NCBI RefSeq assembly: GCF_913055165.1
Contig: NZ_CAJXJS010000003.1
Span: 1-64,000, forward strand
DNA: 64,000 bases
Source: an uncultured Devosia sp.
Lineage (GTDB): Bacteria; Pseudomonadota; Alphaproteobacteria; Rhizobiales; Devosiaceae
Direction: 5' to 3'
Both the position numbers and the translations under genes were made by a program. Shown here in pieces: positions 53,968 through 62,413 of this stretch. Each line of letters begins with the position of its first letter. Position 1 is the stretch's first letter. The notes beneath the pieces are model-generated. The model was not told the DNA's origin. It was given only the letters and a program-made list of their open reading frames with translations, and made no database searches.

Positions 53968-55584
53968 ATGTCTCAGGTTCTGACCAATGCCGCCGAATTC
54001 ACCGTTTCCGAGATCGCCCAAGCGGTCAAGCGCACGGTCGAGGACGAATTCGGGCATGTGCGGGTGCGCGGCGAGATTTCGGGCTTTCGCGGGCAGCATT
54101 CGTCCGGCCACTGCTATTTCACCCTCAAGGACGATGCCGCCTCGATCGACGCGGTGGTCTGGAAGGGCAATTATGCCCGCCTGGCCTTCAAGCCCGAAGA
54201 GGGCCTGGAAGTTATCGCCACCGGGCGGCTGACCACCTTTCCGCGCTCGTCCAAATACCAGATCGTCATCGAGAATATCGAGCCGGCCGGTGCCGGGGCG
54301 CTGATGGCGCTGCTCGAAGAGCGCCGCAAGAAGCTGTTGGCCGAGGGGCTATTCGCGCGCGAGCGCAAGCGACCCTTGCCCTATCTGCCCCGGGTCATCG
54401 GCGTTGTCACCTCGCCCACGGGCGCGGTCATCCGGGATATATTGCATCGCCTGGACGATCGCTTTCCCAGCCATGTGCTGGTCTGGCCGGTGCGCGTCCA
54501 GGGCGAGACCTGTGCCCCCGAAGTGGTCAACGCCATAGAAGGGTTCAACGCCCTGCTCCCGGGGGGTGCCACTCCCCGCCCGGACCTGCTGATTGTCGCG
54601 CGGGGCGGCGGCTCAATCGAGGACCTCTGGGGGTTCAACGAAGAGGCAGTGGTGCGGGCCGTCGCTGGATCGGATATCCCGGTCATCACCGCCGTGGGGC
54701 ACGAGACCGATACGACGCTGGTCGACTACGCCTCCGACATGCGGGCACCCACGCCGACTGCGGCCGCCGAGGCCGCCGTACCGGTGCGGGCCGAACTCAT
54801 CGCCTATGTCGAGGATCAGGGCGCCCGCCAGCGGCAGAGCATGCGCCGGGGTCTGGCGAGCCTGAAAGACCGCCTCCGTGCCGCCGGTGCCGGCCTGCCC
54901 CGACCCGCCGATCTGGTCTCGACACAAAGGCAGAGCCTGGACCTGTTCAGCAGCAAGCTTTCGGGTGCATTGCGCCATTTCGTGCAGGCGCGGCGCATTG
55001 CCTTTTCCAATCTCGCCGCGTCCGTGCAGCCGCGCCTTGTGCGGCAACGCCATGCCGAACTGGCCGAGCGATTGAACACGCTGCAGCGTCGCGGAGAATC
55101 CGGGCTGACGACGAGCGTCGAGCGGTCCCGACTGCGCCTGGCCCCGGTTGCGCGCCAGCTGCCGGCGGCGGTCGCAACGGCCCTCGAACGCAAGCAGACA
55201 GTCCTCGGCCGCGTCGTGCCGCGTCTTTCCGACAAGCCCCTGCGGGCAGAGCTGCGGCACGCCAAGGGCAGGCTCGAACCGCTTGATGCCCGGCTGACCG
55301 TGGCTGGGCTGCAGGCAACGCGCCAGCGCCGCCTGCAATGGGAGCAATTGAGCAAGCTTCTGGAAACCCTGAGTTACCGGAACGTCTTGGCACGCGGCTA
55401 TGCTCTGGTGCAGGACGAGGCCGGACAGATCGTCACCAGTCAGGCGGCCACGCGGCCGGGCGAGGCACTCAGGCTCAGCTTCGCCGATGGCGAGGTCGGC
55501 GTGGTCGTTGCCGGCGCCCCGCCAGCCCGTCGCAAACCGGGTCGAACCGGGCCGGATGACGGTTCACAGGAAAGCCTGTTTTAA
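53968..55584 (+). CDS. xseA: Exodeoxyribonuclease VII large subunit
   Basis: A 538-residue nuclease subunit. An N-terminal OB fold (EFTVSEIAQAVKRTVEDEFG, VRGEISGFR, HCYFTLKDD) is followed by the catalytic domain with RPDLLIVARGGGSIEDLW and AVGHETDTTLVDY. The C-terminal coiled coil is followed by VLARGYALVQDE. The small subunit xseB is not in the window. The ATG at 53968 is chosen over the upstream TTG. Confidence 0.96.
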   Translation: MSQVLTNAAEFTVSEIAQAVKRTVEDEFGHVRVRGEISGFRGQHSSGHCYFTLKDDAASIDAVVWKGNYARLAFKPEEGLEVIATGRLTTFPRSSKYQIVIENIEPAGAGALMALLEERRKKLLAEGLFARERKRPLPYLPRVIGVVTSPTGAVIRDILHRLDDRFPSHVLVWPVRVQGETCAPEVVNAIEGFNALLPGGATPRPDLLIVARGGGSIEDLWGFNEEAVVRAVAGSDIPVITAVGHETDTTLVDYASDMRAPTPTAAAEAAVPVRAELIAYVEDQGARQRQSMRRGLASLKDRLRAAGAGLPRPADLVSTQRQSLDLFSSKLSGALRHFVQARRIAFSNLAASVQPRLVRQRHAELAERLNTLQRRGESGLTTSVERSRLRLAPVARQLPAAVATALERKQTVLGRVVPRLSDKPLRAELRHAKGRLEPLDARLTVAGLQATRQRRLQWEQLSKLLETLSYRNVLARGYALVQDEAGQIVTSQAATRPGEALRLSFADGEVGVVVAGAPPARRKPGRTGPDDGSQESLF

Positions 55585-55629
55585 GGCACAATAGGGTCGC
55601 AGGGCTGCGCACAAGCGAGAGTTGAGACG

Positions 55630-55851
55630 ATGAATATCTTCGACAAGGGTTTTGCCCCCGCAGAGGCCACCCTGCGCTATCTTGATGGCGACTATGTCGT
55701 GATCAAGCAGGGGACGTTTGTGCGCTGCGCCATCACCGGCAAGCCGATCCCGCTCGATGAACTGTTCTACTGGAGCGTCGACCGGCAGGAGCCCTATGTC
55801 GACGCGGTCGCCGCCAATGAGGCGCTCGAACGCTTCGGCCGGGGCAAATAA
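55630..55851 (+). CDS. DUF2093 protein
   Basis: A 73-residue protein matching DUF2093: ATLRYLDGDYVVIKQGTFVRCAITGKPIPLDELFYWSVDRQEPY. The small conserved fold has a single cysteine and the RCAxTGxPI pattern. It regularly neighbours xseA and purD in Hyphomicrobiales. The function is unknown. It starts 45 bp after xseA. Confidence 0.88.
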   Translation: MNIFDKGFAPAEATLRYLDGDYVVIKQGTFVRCAITGKPIPLDELFYWSVDRQEPYVDAVAANEALERFGRGK

Positions 55852-55853
55852 GG

Positions 55854-57008
55854 GTGATCGAGGCGGCGTCGCGTCAGCGCTTCCTGATCATCTCCAACGG
55901 ACACGGCGAGGATGCCATAGCCGCCCAATTGGTGGCCCGGCTGCCCGCAAACGTGTCCGCGGAAGCCTATCCCATGATCGGCAGCGGCAAGGCCTATGAC
56001 GGCATCTGCCCCATTGTCGGTCCGCGCGCCACCCTGGCCTCCGAGGGCTGGCGCAACGTCAAGGGCTCGCTGCGCCGCGATGTGATCAATGGGGGGCTGC
56101 TGACCATCCCGCCGGCGCTACGCTTCCTGCGCTCCGCGCGGGGCCGCTACGACCGGGTCCTGGTGATCGGCGACATGGTGGGGGTGTTGGCGGCGATGGC
56201 GACCGGCCACCGCGACCTGGTCTATATCGATGTCTACAAGACCGGTTCGGCGCGCCTCTATTCGGCACTGGAACGGCAGGCCATCAGGCGTGCTTGCGCC
56301 CTGGTGTTCTGCCGCGCCGACAATCTGGCAGCACTATTGCGGGACGGGGGCGTCGACGCCCGCTGCGCCGGCAATCTGATGATGGATACGATCCCGATTG
56401 GTGACTATGACGCAGCCGGACGCCGGTCCCGGCCACTGGGTCTGACGCTGCTGCCCGGGAGCCGGGCCCTGACGTCGGAAAGTTTCGCCCTGCAGGTGGC
56501 CGCGCTGCGGCGGGTGCCGGAGGAATTGCGTCCCGATGTCTTCCTAGCTGTGGCGGGCAATGTCAGCATTGCCGAACTGGCCAAGGCAGCGGGCCTGCAG
56601 CGCACCTCGATGCTGAGTGCGGAGCCGGACGATCTGGGACAGCTTGGCGATGAAACCCTGACCATCAACATGGCGCGCGGCCGGGCCATGGGCAATCTGC
56701 TGGCCGCTTCCGACATGGTGCTGAGCCAGGCCGGCACCGCCACCATCCAGGCGCTAGGCCTGGGCAAGCCCGCGATCACCTTCATCAACCCGCGGGATCG
56801 CCGTTCGCGCTTCGAGGACGAGCAGCGCCTGTTCGGTCCGGCCCGCATTGTGGTGGAGGCTTATGTCGACAAGCTCTCCCCTGCTCTCAATACGCTGCTG
56901 GGCGATGATGCAGAGCGCGAGCGTCTTGGTGCCATAGGCCGCGAGCGCATTGGCGGCCCGGGTGCCCTGGCCGCCATTCTCGACGCGCTGGGTCTGGCCG
57001 GCGCCTAG
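55854..57008 (+). CDS. LpxB-related glycosyltransferase-fold protein
   Basis: A 384-residue protein with an N-terminal FLIISNGHGEDAIAAQLVARL and a C-terminal half containing ASDMVLSQAGTATIQALGLGKPAITF, the GT-B signature shared with lipid-A-disaccharide synthase. It belongs to the LpxB-related family I recall from cyanobacteria and some proteobacteria, not to LpxB itself. It starts with GTG 2 bp after DUF2093, so coupling is likely. The substrate is unknown. Confidence 0.8.
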   Translation: MIEAASRQRFLIISNGHGEDAIAAQLVARLPANVSAEAYPMIGSGKAYDGICPIVGPRATLASEGWRNVKGSLRRDVINGGLLTIPPALRFLRSARGRYDRVLVIGDMVGVLAAMATGHRDLVYIDVYKTGSARLYSALERQAIRRACALVFCRADNLAALLRDGGVDARCAGNLMMDTIPIGDYDAAGRRSRPLGLTLLPGSRALTSESFALQVAALRRVPEELRPDVFLAVAGNVSIAELAKAAGLQRTSMLSAEPDDLGQLGDETLTINMARGRAMGNLLAASDMVLSQAGTATIQALGLGKPAITFINPRDRRSRFEDEQRLFGPARIVVEAYVDKLSPALNTLLGDDAERERLGAIGRERIGGPGALAAILDALGLAGA

Positions 57009-57250
57009 CCCTTGGTGGCGTCCGTATCGGGATCGAGCAGGCGGTGCAGATGCACGATGAAATAGCGCGTCTGGGCGCTATCGACGGTCTGCTGCGCCTT
57101 GGCCCGCCACACCTTCTCGGCGGCGGCATAGTTTGGGTAAACGCCGACGATGTCGACCTGGTCGAGGTCGGCAAAGGTCACGCCCTCGCCACTGGCAAGT
57201 TCGCCACCGATCACCAGGTGCAGCAATTGCTTGTCGGTCTTTTCAGCCAT
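57005..57250 (-). CDS. DUF4170 protein
   Basis: An 81-residue cytoplasmic protein: QLLHLVIGGELASG, VDIVGVYPNYAAAEKVWRAKAQQTVDSAQTRYFIVHLHRLLDP, which is the DUF4170 pattern. It lies 3 bp after cysQ in the same orientation. Its stop codon overlaps that of the convergent LpxB-like gene. No function is known. Confidence 0.88.
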   Translation of the reverse strand: MAEKTDKQLLHLVIGGELASGEGVTFADLDQVDIVGVYPNYAAAEKVWRAKAQQTVDSAQTRYFIVHLHRLLDPDTDATKG

Positions 57251-57253
57251 CAG

Positions 57254-58111
57254 TCAGTCCCGCGTTTGAGGCATTTGTGTTTGTGCCGCATCAACACCAT
57301 CCAGGGTCTGGGGGCAACCATAGACCTTGACCAGCGCCGCATGCACGAGGGGTTTTAGGCTCATGTCGCCCAGCGCCGCAAGCGCCCCGTGGCGCACATC
57401 TCGTTTGTTCAATTGTGGGAACCCGACGCATACATCTGCGAAGTCCAGGCCGCATTCAGCAAGGATCACGGCGGCACCGGCGATATCCCAGTCCTGCGAC
57501 CCACGCCGCGCCACGGCCGCGTCCAGCTTGCCGGTCGCGACCTGCACCAGCCGATAGGCGAGAGACGGGTAGGCAGGACCGCGCGTATAGTCGAGCCCGG
57601 CGGCCTGCAGTTCCTGGTGCACCGCGCCCGGGGCAGGAATCAGTGGCGGCGTGCCGGCGCGCCGATGGCGGGTGAGCGGCTTGCCATTGAGCTTGGCGCC
57701 GCCACCCTTGCAGGCCTGGTAGAGTTCATCGCGTGCCGGCGCATAAACGACCCCTGCCACTGGTACGCCGTTCTCCACCACGGCCAGAGAAACTGTCCAA
57801 TAGTCCTCGCCGCGCAGAAAGGCGCGCGTGCCATCGATGGGATCGACCACAAAGACGCGTTCGCAATCGAGCCGGCTGGGATTGTCGACCGTTTCCTCGC
57901 TCAGCCAGCCATAGCTGGGGCGCGCCTGCAGGAGATTGGCCGCCAGAAACCGGTCCACCACAATATCGGCCTCGCTCACCGGGGAGGCATTGTCCTTGGT
58001 CCAGGTCTTGATGTCGCGCCGGAAATAGCTCGAGGCGATAATGCCCGCTGCCACCGCTGTGGAGCGGAGCAGTTCGAGATCGTCTTCATAGGGTGGGGCG
58101 AAAGCCGGCAT
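57254..58111 (-). CDS. cysQ: 3'(2'),5'-bisphosphate nucleotidase (CysQ-like inositol monophosphatase family)
   Basis: A Mg-dependent phosphatase of 285 residues that likely dephosphorylates PAP(S) in sulfate assimilation. The family motifs are SPVSEADIVVD, WLSEETVD, VVDPIDGTRAFLRG and SQDWDIAGAAVILAE. The gene is a close relative of SuhB, so inositol phosphatase activity is an alternative. The ATG at 58111 (MPAFAPPYED) replaces the 36-codon-longer track start. It is upstream of DUF4170. Confidence 0.85.
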   Translation of the reverse strand: MPAFAPPYEDDLELLRSTAVAAGIIASSYFRRDIKTWTKDNASPVSEADIVVDRFLAANLLQARPSYGWLSEETVDNPSRLDCERVFVVDPIDGTRAFLRGEDYWTVSLAVVENGVPVAGVVYAPARDELYQACKGGGAKLNGKPLTRHRRAGTPPLIPAPGAVHQELQAAGLDYTRGPAYPSLAYRLVQVATGKLDAAVARRGSQDWDIAGAAVILAECGLDFADVCVGFPQLNKRDVRHGALAALGDMSLKPLVHAALVKVYGCPQTLDGVDAAQTQMPQTRD

Positions 58112-58388
58112 TATGCGGGGCCTTGTAGAGCCTTTTTCGCGAAACTGGCAACGGTTTTGCCACATGCTGTCCCCAAGCGGAGCCCAATGGCGGAAACGGC
58201 AGGGTAAATGGCCCGGCAACGGACGGGGTTAACCGCTTCTGACTGGGTGCAATACCCTGCTAACCCTCCGGGAAAACAACATAAACTTAACCGAACCGAT
58301 TAAGGGGCTGGGTAAGGGGGTGCGCTAGATTGGCCTCACAAACGGAGCCAAAAAAACAAGCTCTCGAAGTTACAGGAAGGCATCAAAA
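58112..58388. promoter_or_regulatory. Divergent promoter region with several TTAA motifs
   Basis: A 277-bp gap between cysQ and the DUF6101-like gene without a credible gene. It contains GGGTTAACC (near 58229), CTTAACCGAACCGATTAAGG (58286-58305) and GCTAACCC. TTAACC is the CtrA half-site, but the pair at 58287 and 58300 has 9 bp between, not 7. Confidence 0.35.
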
Positions 58389-58904
58389 ATGGTTCATGGC
58401 GTTGCGATGGAAGGCTCATCAGTCGTTCTGGCCTTCGGCCGCCCGGCCGTAGCCGAGCGCCGCTTCATGGCGGCAAACGACAATGGCCCCAAGGATCCGG
58501 TCAAGACCGTCACCGTGCGCAAAATGCTCGAACAGAGCGGCGTGGCCATCAAGATCAAGGTCCCGGTCACCGAGTTCATCGGCGTTGCCGTGGCCACCGC
58601 CATCTCCGAAGACGGCATGCTGACCAGCTCGATCGAACTGGTCCATTCCGATGCCGAGCTGAACTACAAGGTGTTCGAGGAAGAGGGCAATCACAACGTC
58701 GTCGCCGAATGGCAGAACTGGGGCAAGAAGCTCCGCCTGCCGCTGTTCATCAAGGCCGGCGATGGGGCCTATATGCCCTATTCCCAGCAGGTCGACGGCG
58801 TCATGCTGGGCCAGACCGCCCCGCGCCGCAAGCTCGCCGCCGACGCCTCGCGCCGCCCCCGCTTCCTCAACCGCCGCAAGCCCGGCCAGGCCGACGCGCA
58901 CTGA
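58389..58904 (+). CDS. DUF6101-like conserved protein
   Basis: A 171-residue soluble protein. It has VAIKIKVPVTEFIGVAVATAI, SIELVHSDAELNYKVFEEEG and the Arg-rich end RRPRFLNRRKPGQ. I believe it matches DUF6101 of Hyphomicrobiales, but only from memory. An acidic middle and basic tail are the visible features. It is convergent with ubiA. GGAAGG precedes the ATG. Confidence 0.7.
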   Translation: MVHGVAMEGSSVVLAFGRPAVAERRFMAANDNGPKDPVKTVTVRKMLEQSGVAIKIKVPVTEFIGVAVATAISEDGMLTSSIELVHSDAELNYKVFEEEGNHNVVAEWQNWGKKLRLPLFIKAGDGAYMPYSQQVDGVMLGQTAPRRKLAADASRRPRFLNRRKPGQADAH

Positions 58905-58980
58905 ATTTATTGCTCTCCAAAGCAAGCCGAAAAGGGTCGACCGGTGGTGCGGTCGGCCCTTTCGGCTTTTCTGTCGGCAG

Positions 58981-59913
58981 CTACCACACCCACTCGGCCA
59001 GTAGCGCCAAAGTCAGCGCCATGCCGACATAGTGGTTGTTGTAAAAGCGGTGGAACGGGTTGAGGGGCACGTCCCTGTCCAGCGTCCACAGCTGCCAGGC
59101 CATGAGGCCGGCCGCCACCAGCGACAGCGCCGCAAAGATCACCCCGCCACCGGCCATGATTGCGGCCACGTTCCAGAGCAGGAACGCGCCGGCATAGAGC
59201 ACCGCGACAGCCGGGCGGACATTGTCGCCGAACAGGCGTGCGGTGGATTTGACGCCGACCAGGGCATCGTCCTCGATATCCTGCAGCGCATAGATGGTGT
59301 CGTAGCCGATGACCCAGAGGATGGTGCCGGCATAGAGTACCACCGGCGCCCAGCCCAGGCTTCCGGTCTGGCTCGACCAGCCCACCAGCGCGCCATAGGA
59401 AAAGGCCAGCCCGAGGAACAGCTGCGGCCACCAGGTGATCCGCTTCATGAACGGGTAAATCGCCACCAGCACCAGCGAGGCTATGGCGGCGTAAACCGTG
59501 AAGCGGTTGAACTGGAACAGGATTGCCGAGGCCAGCAGCGCCTGGGCGATGAGGAAATAGAAGGCTTCGCGGGTCGTCACCTGGCCGGAGGGAATGGGCC
59601 GCGACCGGGTGCGGGCGACCTGCATGTCGATGTCGCGGTCGACAATGTCGTTAAAGGTGCAACCCGCCCCGCGCATCAGGATGGCGCCGAGGAACATCAG
59701 GATCGCCGCCCACCAGCCAAAGCCGAATGCGGGCTGGGCCACCGCCGCGAGGCCAATGCCCCAGGCGCAGGGCCAGAACAGCAGGTAGAACCCGATAGGC
59801 CGATCCCAGCGCGCCAGGCGCCCATAGGGTTTGACCGGCCCGGGCGCATAGCGATCGAGCCAGTTATCCTTTTGCGCATCGGCGACGGTGCCGGTGGGGT
59901 TTGTGGTGTTCAT
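58981..59913 (-). CDS. ubiA: 4-hydroxybenzoate polyprenyltransferase
   Basis: A membrane prenyltransferase of 310 residues and about nine helices that joins the polyprenyl chain to 4-hydroxybenzoate in ubiquinone synthesis. The first aspartate motif is AGCTFNDIVDRDIDMQVARTRSRP, and the second is YDTIYALQDIEDDALVGVKSTA. It uses the product of the polyprenyl synthase at the start of the window. It is divergent from rsmE. Confidence 0.96.
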   Translation of the reverse strand: MNTTNPTGTVADAQKDNWLDRYAPGPVKPYGRLARWDRPIGFYLLFWPCAWGIGLAAVAQPAFGFGWWAAILMFLGAILMRGAGCTFNDIVDRDIDMQVARTRSRPIPSGQVTTREAFYFLIAQALLASAILFQFNRFTVYAAIASLVLVAIYPFMKRITWWPQLFLGLAFSYGALVGWSSQTGSLGWAPVVLYAGTILWVIGYDTIYALQDIEDDALVGVKSTARLFGDNVRPAVAVLYAGAFLLWNVAAIMAGGGVIFAALSLVAAGLMAWQLWTLDRDVPLNPFHRFYNNHYVGMALTLALLAEWVW

Positions 59914-59960
59914 GCGAGCGGGCCTTGGCTTTGGTCGCGCAATTCATAACGGTCCGGCGC

Positions 59961-60008
59961 GCGACGCACCACCCCAGCCTCAACCCCTCCCCATCCAGGG
60001 TGGGGGTT
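59961..60008. repeat. Short C/G-rich interspersed repeat, copy 2
   Basis: CACCCCAGCCTCAACCCCTCCCCATCCAGGGTGGGGG, in the ubiA/rsmE gap, matches the minus strand of the copy at 20.92 kb over most of its length. Like the first copy it lies between divergent genes. Confidence 0.65.
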
Positions 60009-60061
60009 GCTGGTCTGACCACAACAACTATGTTGGGCTCGCAATCAACCAGCGACCGCCC

Positions 60062-60811
60062 ATGCCCCGCAGCCACGCCCAGCTCCCCCGCCTGTTTGTC
60101 GAACCCGATCTCGCCGCCGGGGCACAGCTGGCCCTCAACAAGGACCAATCCCTCTACCTCGCCGCAGTCCTGCGCAAGGCGGTCGGTGACGAGGTGGTGT
60201 TGTTCAATGGCCGCGACGGCGCCTGGCTCTGCCGGCTGACCAGCGATTCGAAAAAATCGGTGACGCTGGAAACGGTCGAGCAGATCGCCCCGCAAACCCC
60301 GCCTTCCGATCTCTGGTACGGTTTTGCCCCGCTCAAATCCGAGCGGCTGGACTATGTGGTCCAGAAGGCGGTCGAGATGGGCGTGGGCATCATCCAGCCG
60401 GTCATCACCCAGTTCACCCAGAACCATCGGCTCAAGCCGGAGCGTCTCAGCGCCAATGCCATCGAGGCGGCCGAACAATGCGAGGTGCTCACTGTTCCCG
60501 AGGTGGCGCCCGAAATCACCCTGGACCGGCTGCTGGACACCTGGCCGAACGAGCACAAAGACCGCGTGCTGCTGTTCGCCGACGAAAGCGAGGCCTCGTC
60601 CTCGCCGGTCCATGCCCTGGAACAGTTGCGCGGCCAGCGCATTGGCCTGCTTATCGGGCCCGAGGGCGGATTTTCCGACAGCGAGCGGGAAAAACTGCGC
60701 GCCCTGCCCTTCGTCCGGCCGATCAGCCTGGGCCCCAGAATCCTGCGCGCCGACACCGCGGCGGTGGCGGCGCTCGCCGTCATTCAGGCGACCATCGGTG
60801 ATTGGCGATAA
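60062..60811 (+). CDS. rsmE: 16S rRNA m3U1498 methyltransferase
   Basis: A SPOUT methyltransferase of 249 residues. The knot region has LLIGPEGGFSDSERE and ISLGPRILRADTAAVAALAV, typical of RsmE, with PRLFVEPDL at the start. The track ORF extends upstream through the repeat; MPRSHAQLPRLF at 60062 is the family start. It lies 71 bp before gshA. Confidence 0.95.
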   Translation: MPRSHAQLPRLFVEPDLAAGAQLALNKDQSLYLAAVLRKAVGDEVVLFNGRDGAWLCRLTSDSKKSVTLETVEQIAPQTPPSDLWYGFAPLKSERLDYVVQKAVEMGVGIIQPVITQFTQNHRLKPERLSANAIEAAEQCEVLTVPEVAPEITLDRLLDTWPNEHKDRVLLFADESEASSSPVHALEQLRGQRIGLLIGPEGGFSDSEREKLRALPFVRPISLGPRILRADTAAVAALAVIQATIGDWR

Positions 60812-60882
60812 AAGGCGATTGCTTTCCGCCTTGCTCTCGCTATGTTCGCGCCCCAGTCTAAACCCTCAACAATGAGGACCAC

Positions 60883-62253
60883 ATGGCCGGCGTCGATCCC
60901 CTCTCGCCCCAGATCGAATCGCGAGCAGACCTGATCGAGGCGATGGAACGCGGCGCCAAGCCGGCGGATCAGTGGCGCATCGGCACCGAACACGAAAAGC
61001 ATGTGTTTCACACCAATCCGCTGCGCCCCGTTGCCTATGAGGGCGAACAGGGCATCCGGGCGCTGCTGGACGGCATCGAGAAGGAAACCGGCTGGCATCC
61101 CTTCTATGATGGCGACCATCCCATCGGCCTCAGGAATAACGAGATCGCGGGCGGCATTTCGCTCGAACCAGGCGGCCAGTTCGAGCTTTCCGGCTCGCCG
61201 ATGGCCGATCTGCATGGCACGGCGACCGAGCTTGCCGAACATATGCGGGTCGCCAAGAAGGTCGCAGCCCCGCTCGACATTCACTTTCTCGGCCTGGGCG
61301 TCACCCCGCTCTGGGCGGTGGAGGAAATCGCCTCCATGCCCAAGTCGCGCTATGCGATCATGACCAGATATATGGGCGAAACCGGCACGCTGGGCACATC
61401 GATGATGTATCGCTCGGCCACGGTGCAGACCAATCTCGATTTTTCCAGCGAAGTGGACATGGTCAGGAAGCTGCGCGTGTCCCTGGCTCTGCAACCGGTA
61501 GCGACGGCCTTGTTCGCCAATTCGCCTTTCGCCAATGGCCGGGAGACCGGCTATCTCAGCTACCGCAGCGAGATCTGGCGCAATACGGACGACAATCGCA
61601 CCGGCATGCTGCCTTTCGTGTTCGAACCCGGCTTCGGCTTCGAGCGCTATGCCGATTATGCGCTGGACGTGCCGATGTATTTCGTCATCCGCGACAAGAA
61701 ATACATCAACGTGGCCGGCGAGAGCTTTCGTGACTTCCTCGATGGCCGCCTGCCGCAATTGCCGGGCGAGAAGCCGACCATCAAGGATTGGGAGGATCAC
61801 CTCTCGACCCTTTTCCCGGAAGTGCGCCTCAAGCAGTTCCTCGAAATGCGCGGCGCCGACATGGGCGACCAGGCCCATGTCGTGGCACTCTCCGCCTTCT
61901 GGACGGGCCTGCTCTATGACGAAATTTCGCTCGAAGGCGCCTGGGAGCTGATCCGCAACTGGACCGACGAGGACCGCGAGCATCTGCGCCGCGAAGTGCC
62001 CCGCCTCGGCCTCGATACGCCGTTTGACCGCTCATCGATCTTCGACATTGCCGCCCAGGCCGTCGGCATTGCCGAAGCCGGTCTGGTTCGTCGCAACCGG
62101 CTCAATGGGTCCGGCCAGGACGAAACCATCTATCTCGCCCCGCTCGAGGAAACCATCCGCACCGGCAAGGCCCCGGCCCAACGTTGGCTCGACAAGTTCC
62201 ATGGCGAATGGAATGGCGACCTGACCCCGATCTTCACGGAAGCCGAGCTTTAG
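60883..62253 (+). CDS. gshA: Glutamate-cysteine ligase (plant-type GCS2)
   Basis: The first enzyme of glutathione synthesis, 456 residues. Features of the alphaproteobacterial/plant type are KPADQWRIGTEHEKHVF, GGISLEPGGQFELSGSP and YMGETGTLGTSMMYRSATVQTNLDFSSE. The end RWLDKFHGEWNGDLTPIFTEA is conserved. It follows rsmE closely. Confidence 0.96.
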   Translation: MAGVDPLSPQIESRADLIEAMERGAKPADQWRIGTEHEKHVFHTNPLRPVAYEGEQGIRALLDGIEKETGWHPFYDGDHPIGLRNNEIAGGISLEPGGQFELSGSPMADLHGTATELAEHMRVAKKVAAPLDIHFLGLGVTPLWAVEEIASMPKSRYAIMTRYMGETGTLGTSMMYRSATVQTNLDFSSEVDMVRKLRVSLALQPVATALFANSPFANGRETGYLSYRSEIWRNTDDNRTGMLPFVFEPGFGFERYADYALDVPMYFVIRDKKYINVAGESFRDFLDGRLPQLPGEKPTIKDWEDHLSTLFPEVRLKQFLEMRGADMGDQAHVVALSAFWTGLLYDEISLEGAWELIRNWTDEDREHLRREVPRLGLDTPFDRSSIFDIAAQAVGIAEAGLVRRNRLNGSGQDETIYLAPLEETIRTGKAPAQRWLDKFHGEWNGDLTPIFTEAEL

Positions 62254-62297
62254 GGGGCGCCCTGCGACTGAGGTTGGAGCCTACGACCTAACACTCT

Positions 62298-62324
62298 TCA
62301 CCTCTCCCTTGGGGGAGGGGTCGA
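62298..62324. repeat. Short C/G-rich palindrome, possible copy 3 of the repeat
   Basis: TCACCTCTCCCTTGGGGGAGGGG in the gshA/purD gap is a palindrome with the same CCTCCC/GGGAGG character as the copies at 20.9 and 59.96 kb but is shorter and more diverged. The rest of the 160-bp gap holds nothing recognisable. Confidence 0.5.
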
Positions 62325-62413
62325 CCCACAGGGCCCGGCGATAACCTGCACCTTCCCCTTGCCTCTCTTCGCCGTCTCGTGCATCACGCCCGCAAACGGC
62401 ACGGAGGCACGAC

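Noticed and set aside
58287-58303. Pair of TTAA motifs as a CtrA full site
   Set aside because: Spacer is 9 bp, not the 7 bp of CtrA sites; kept only as a weak regulatory remark.
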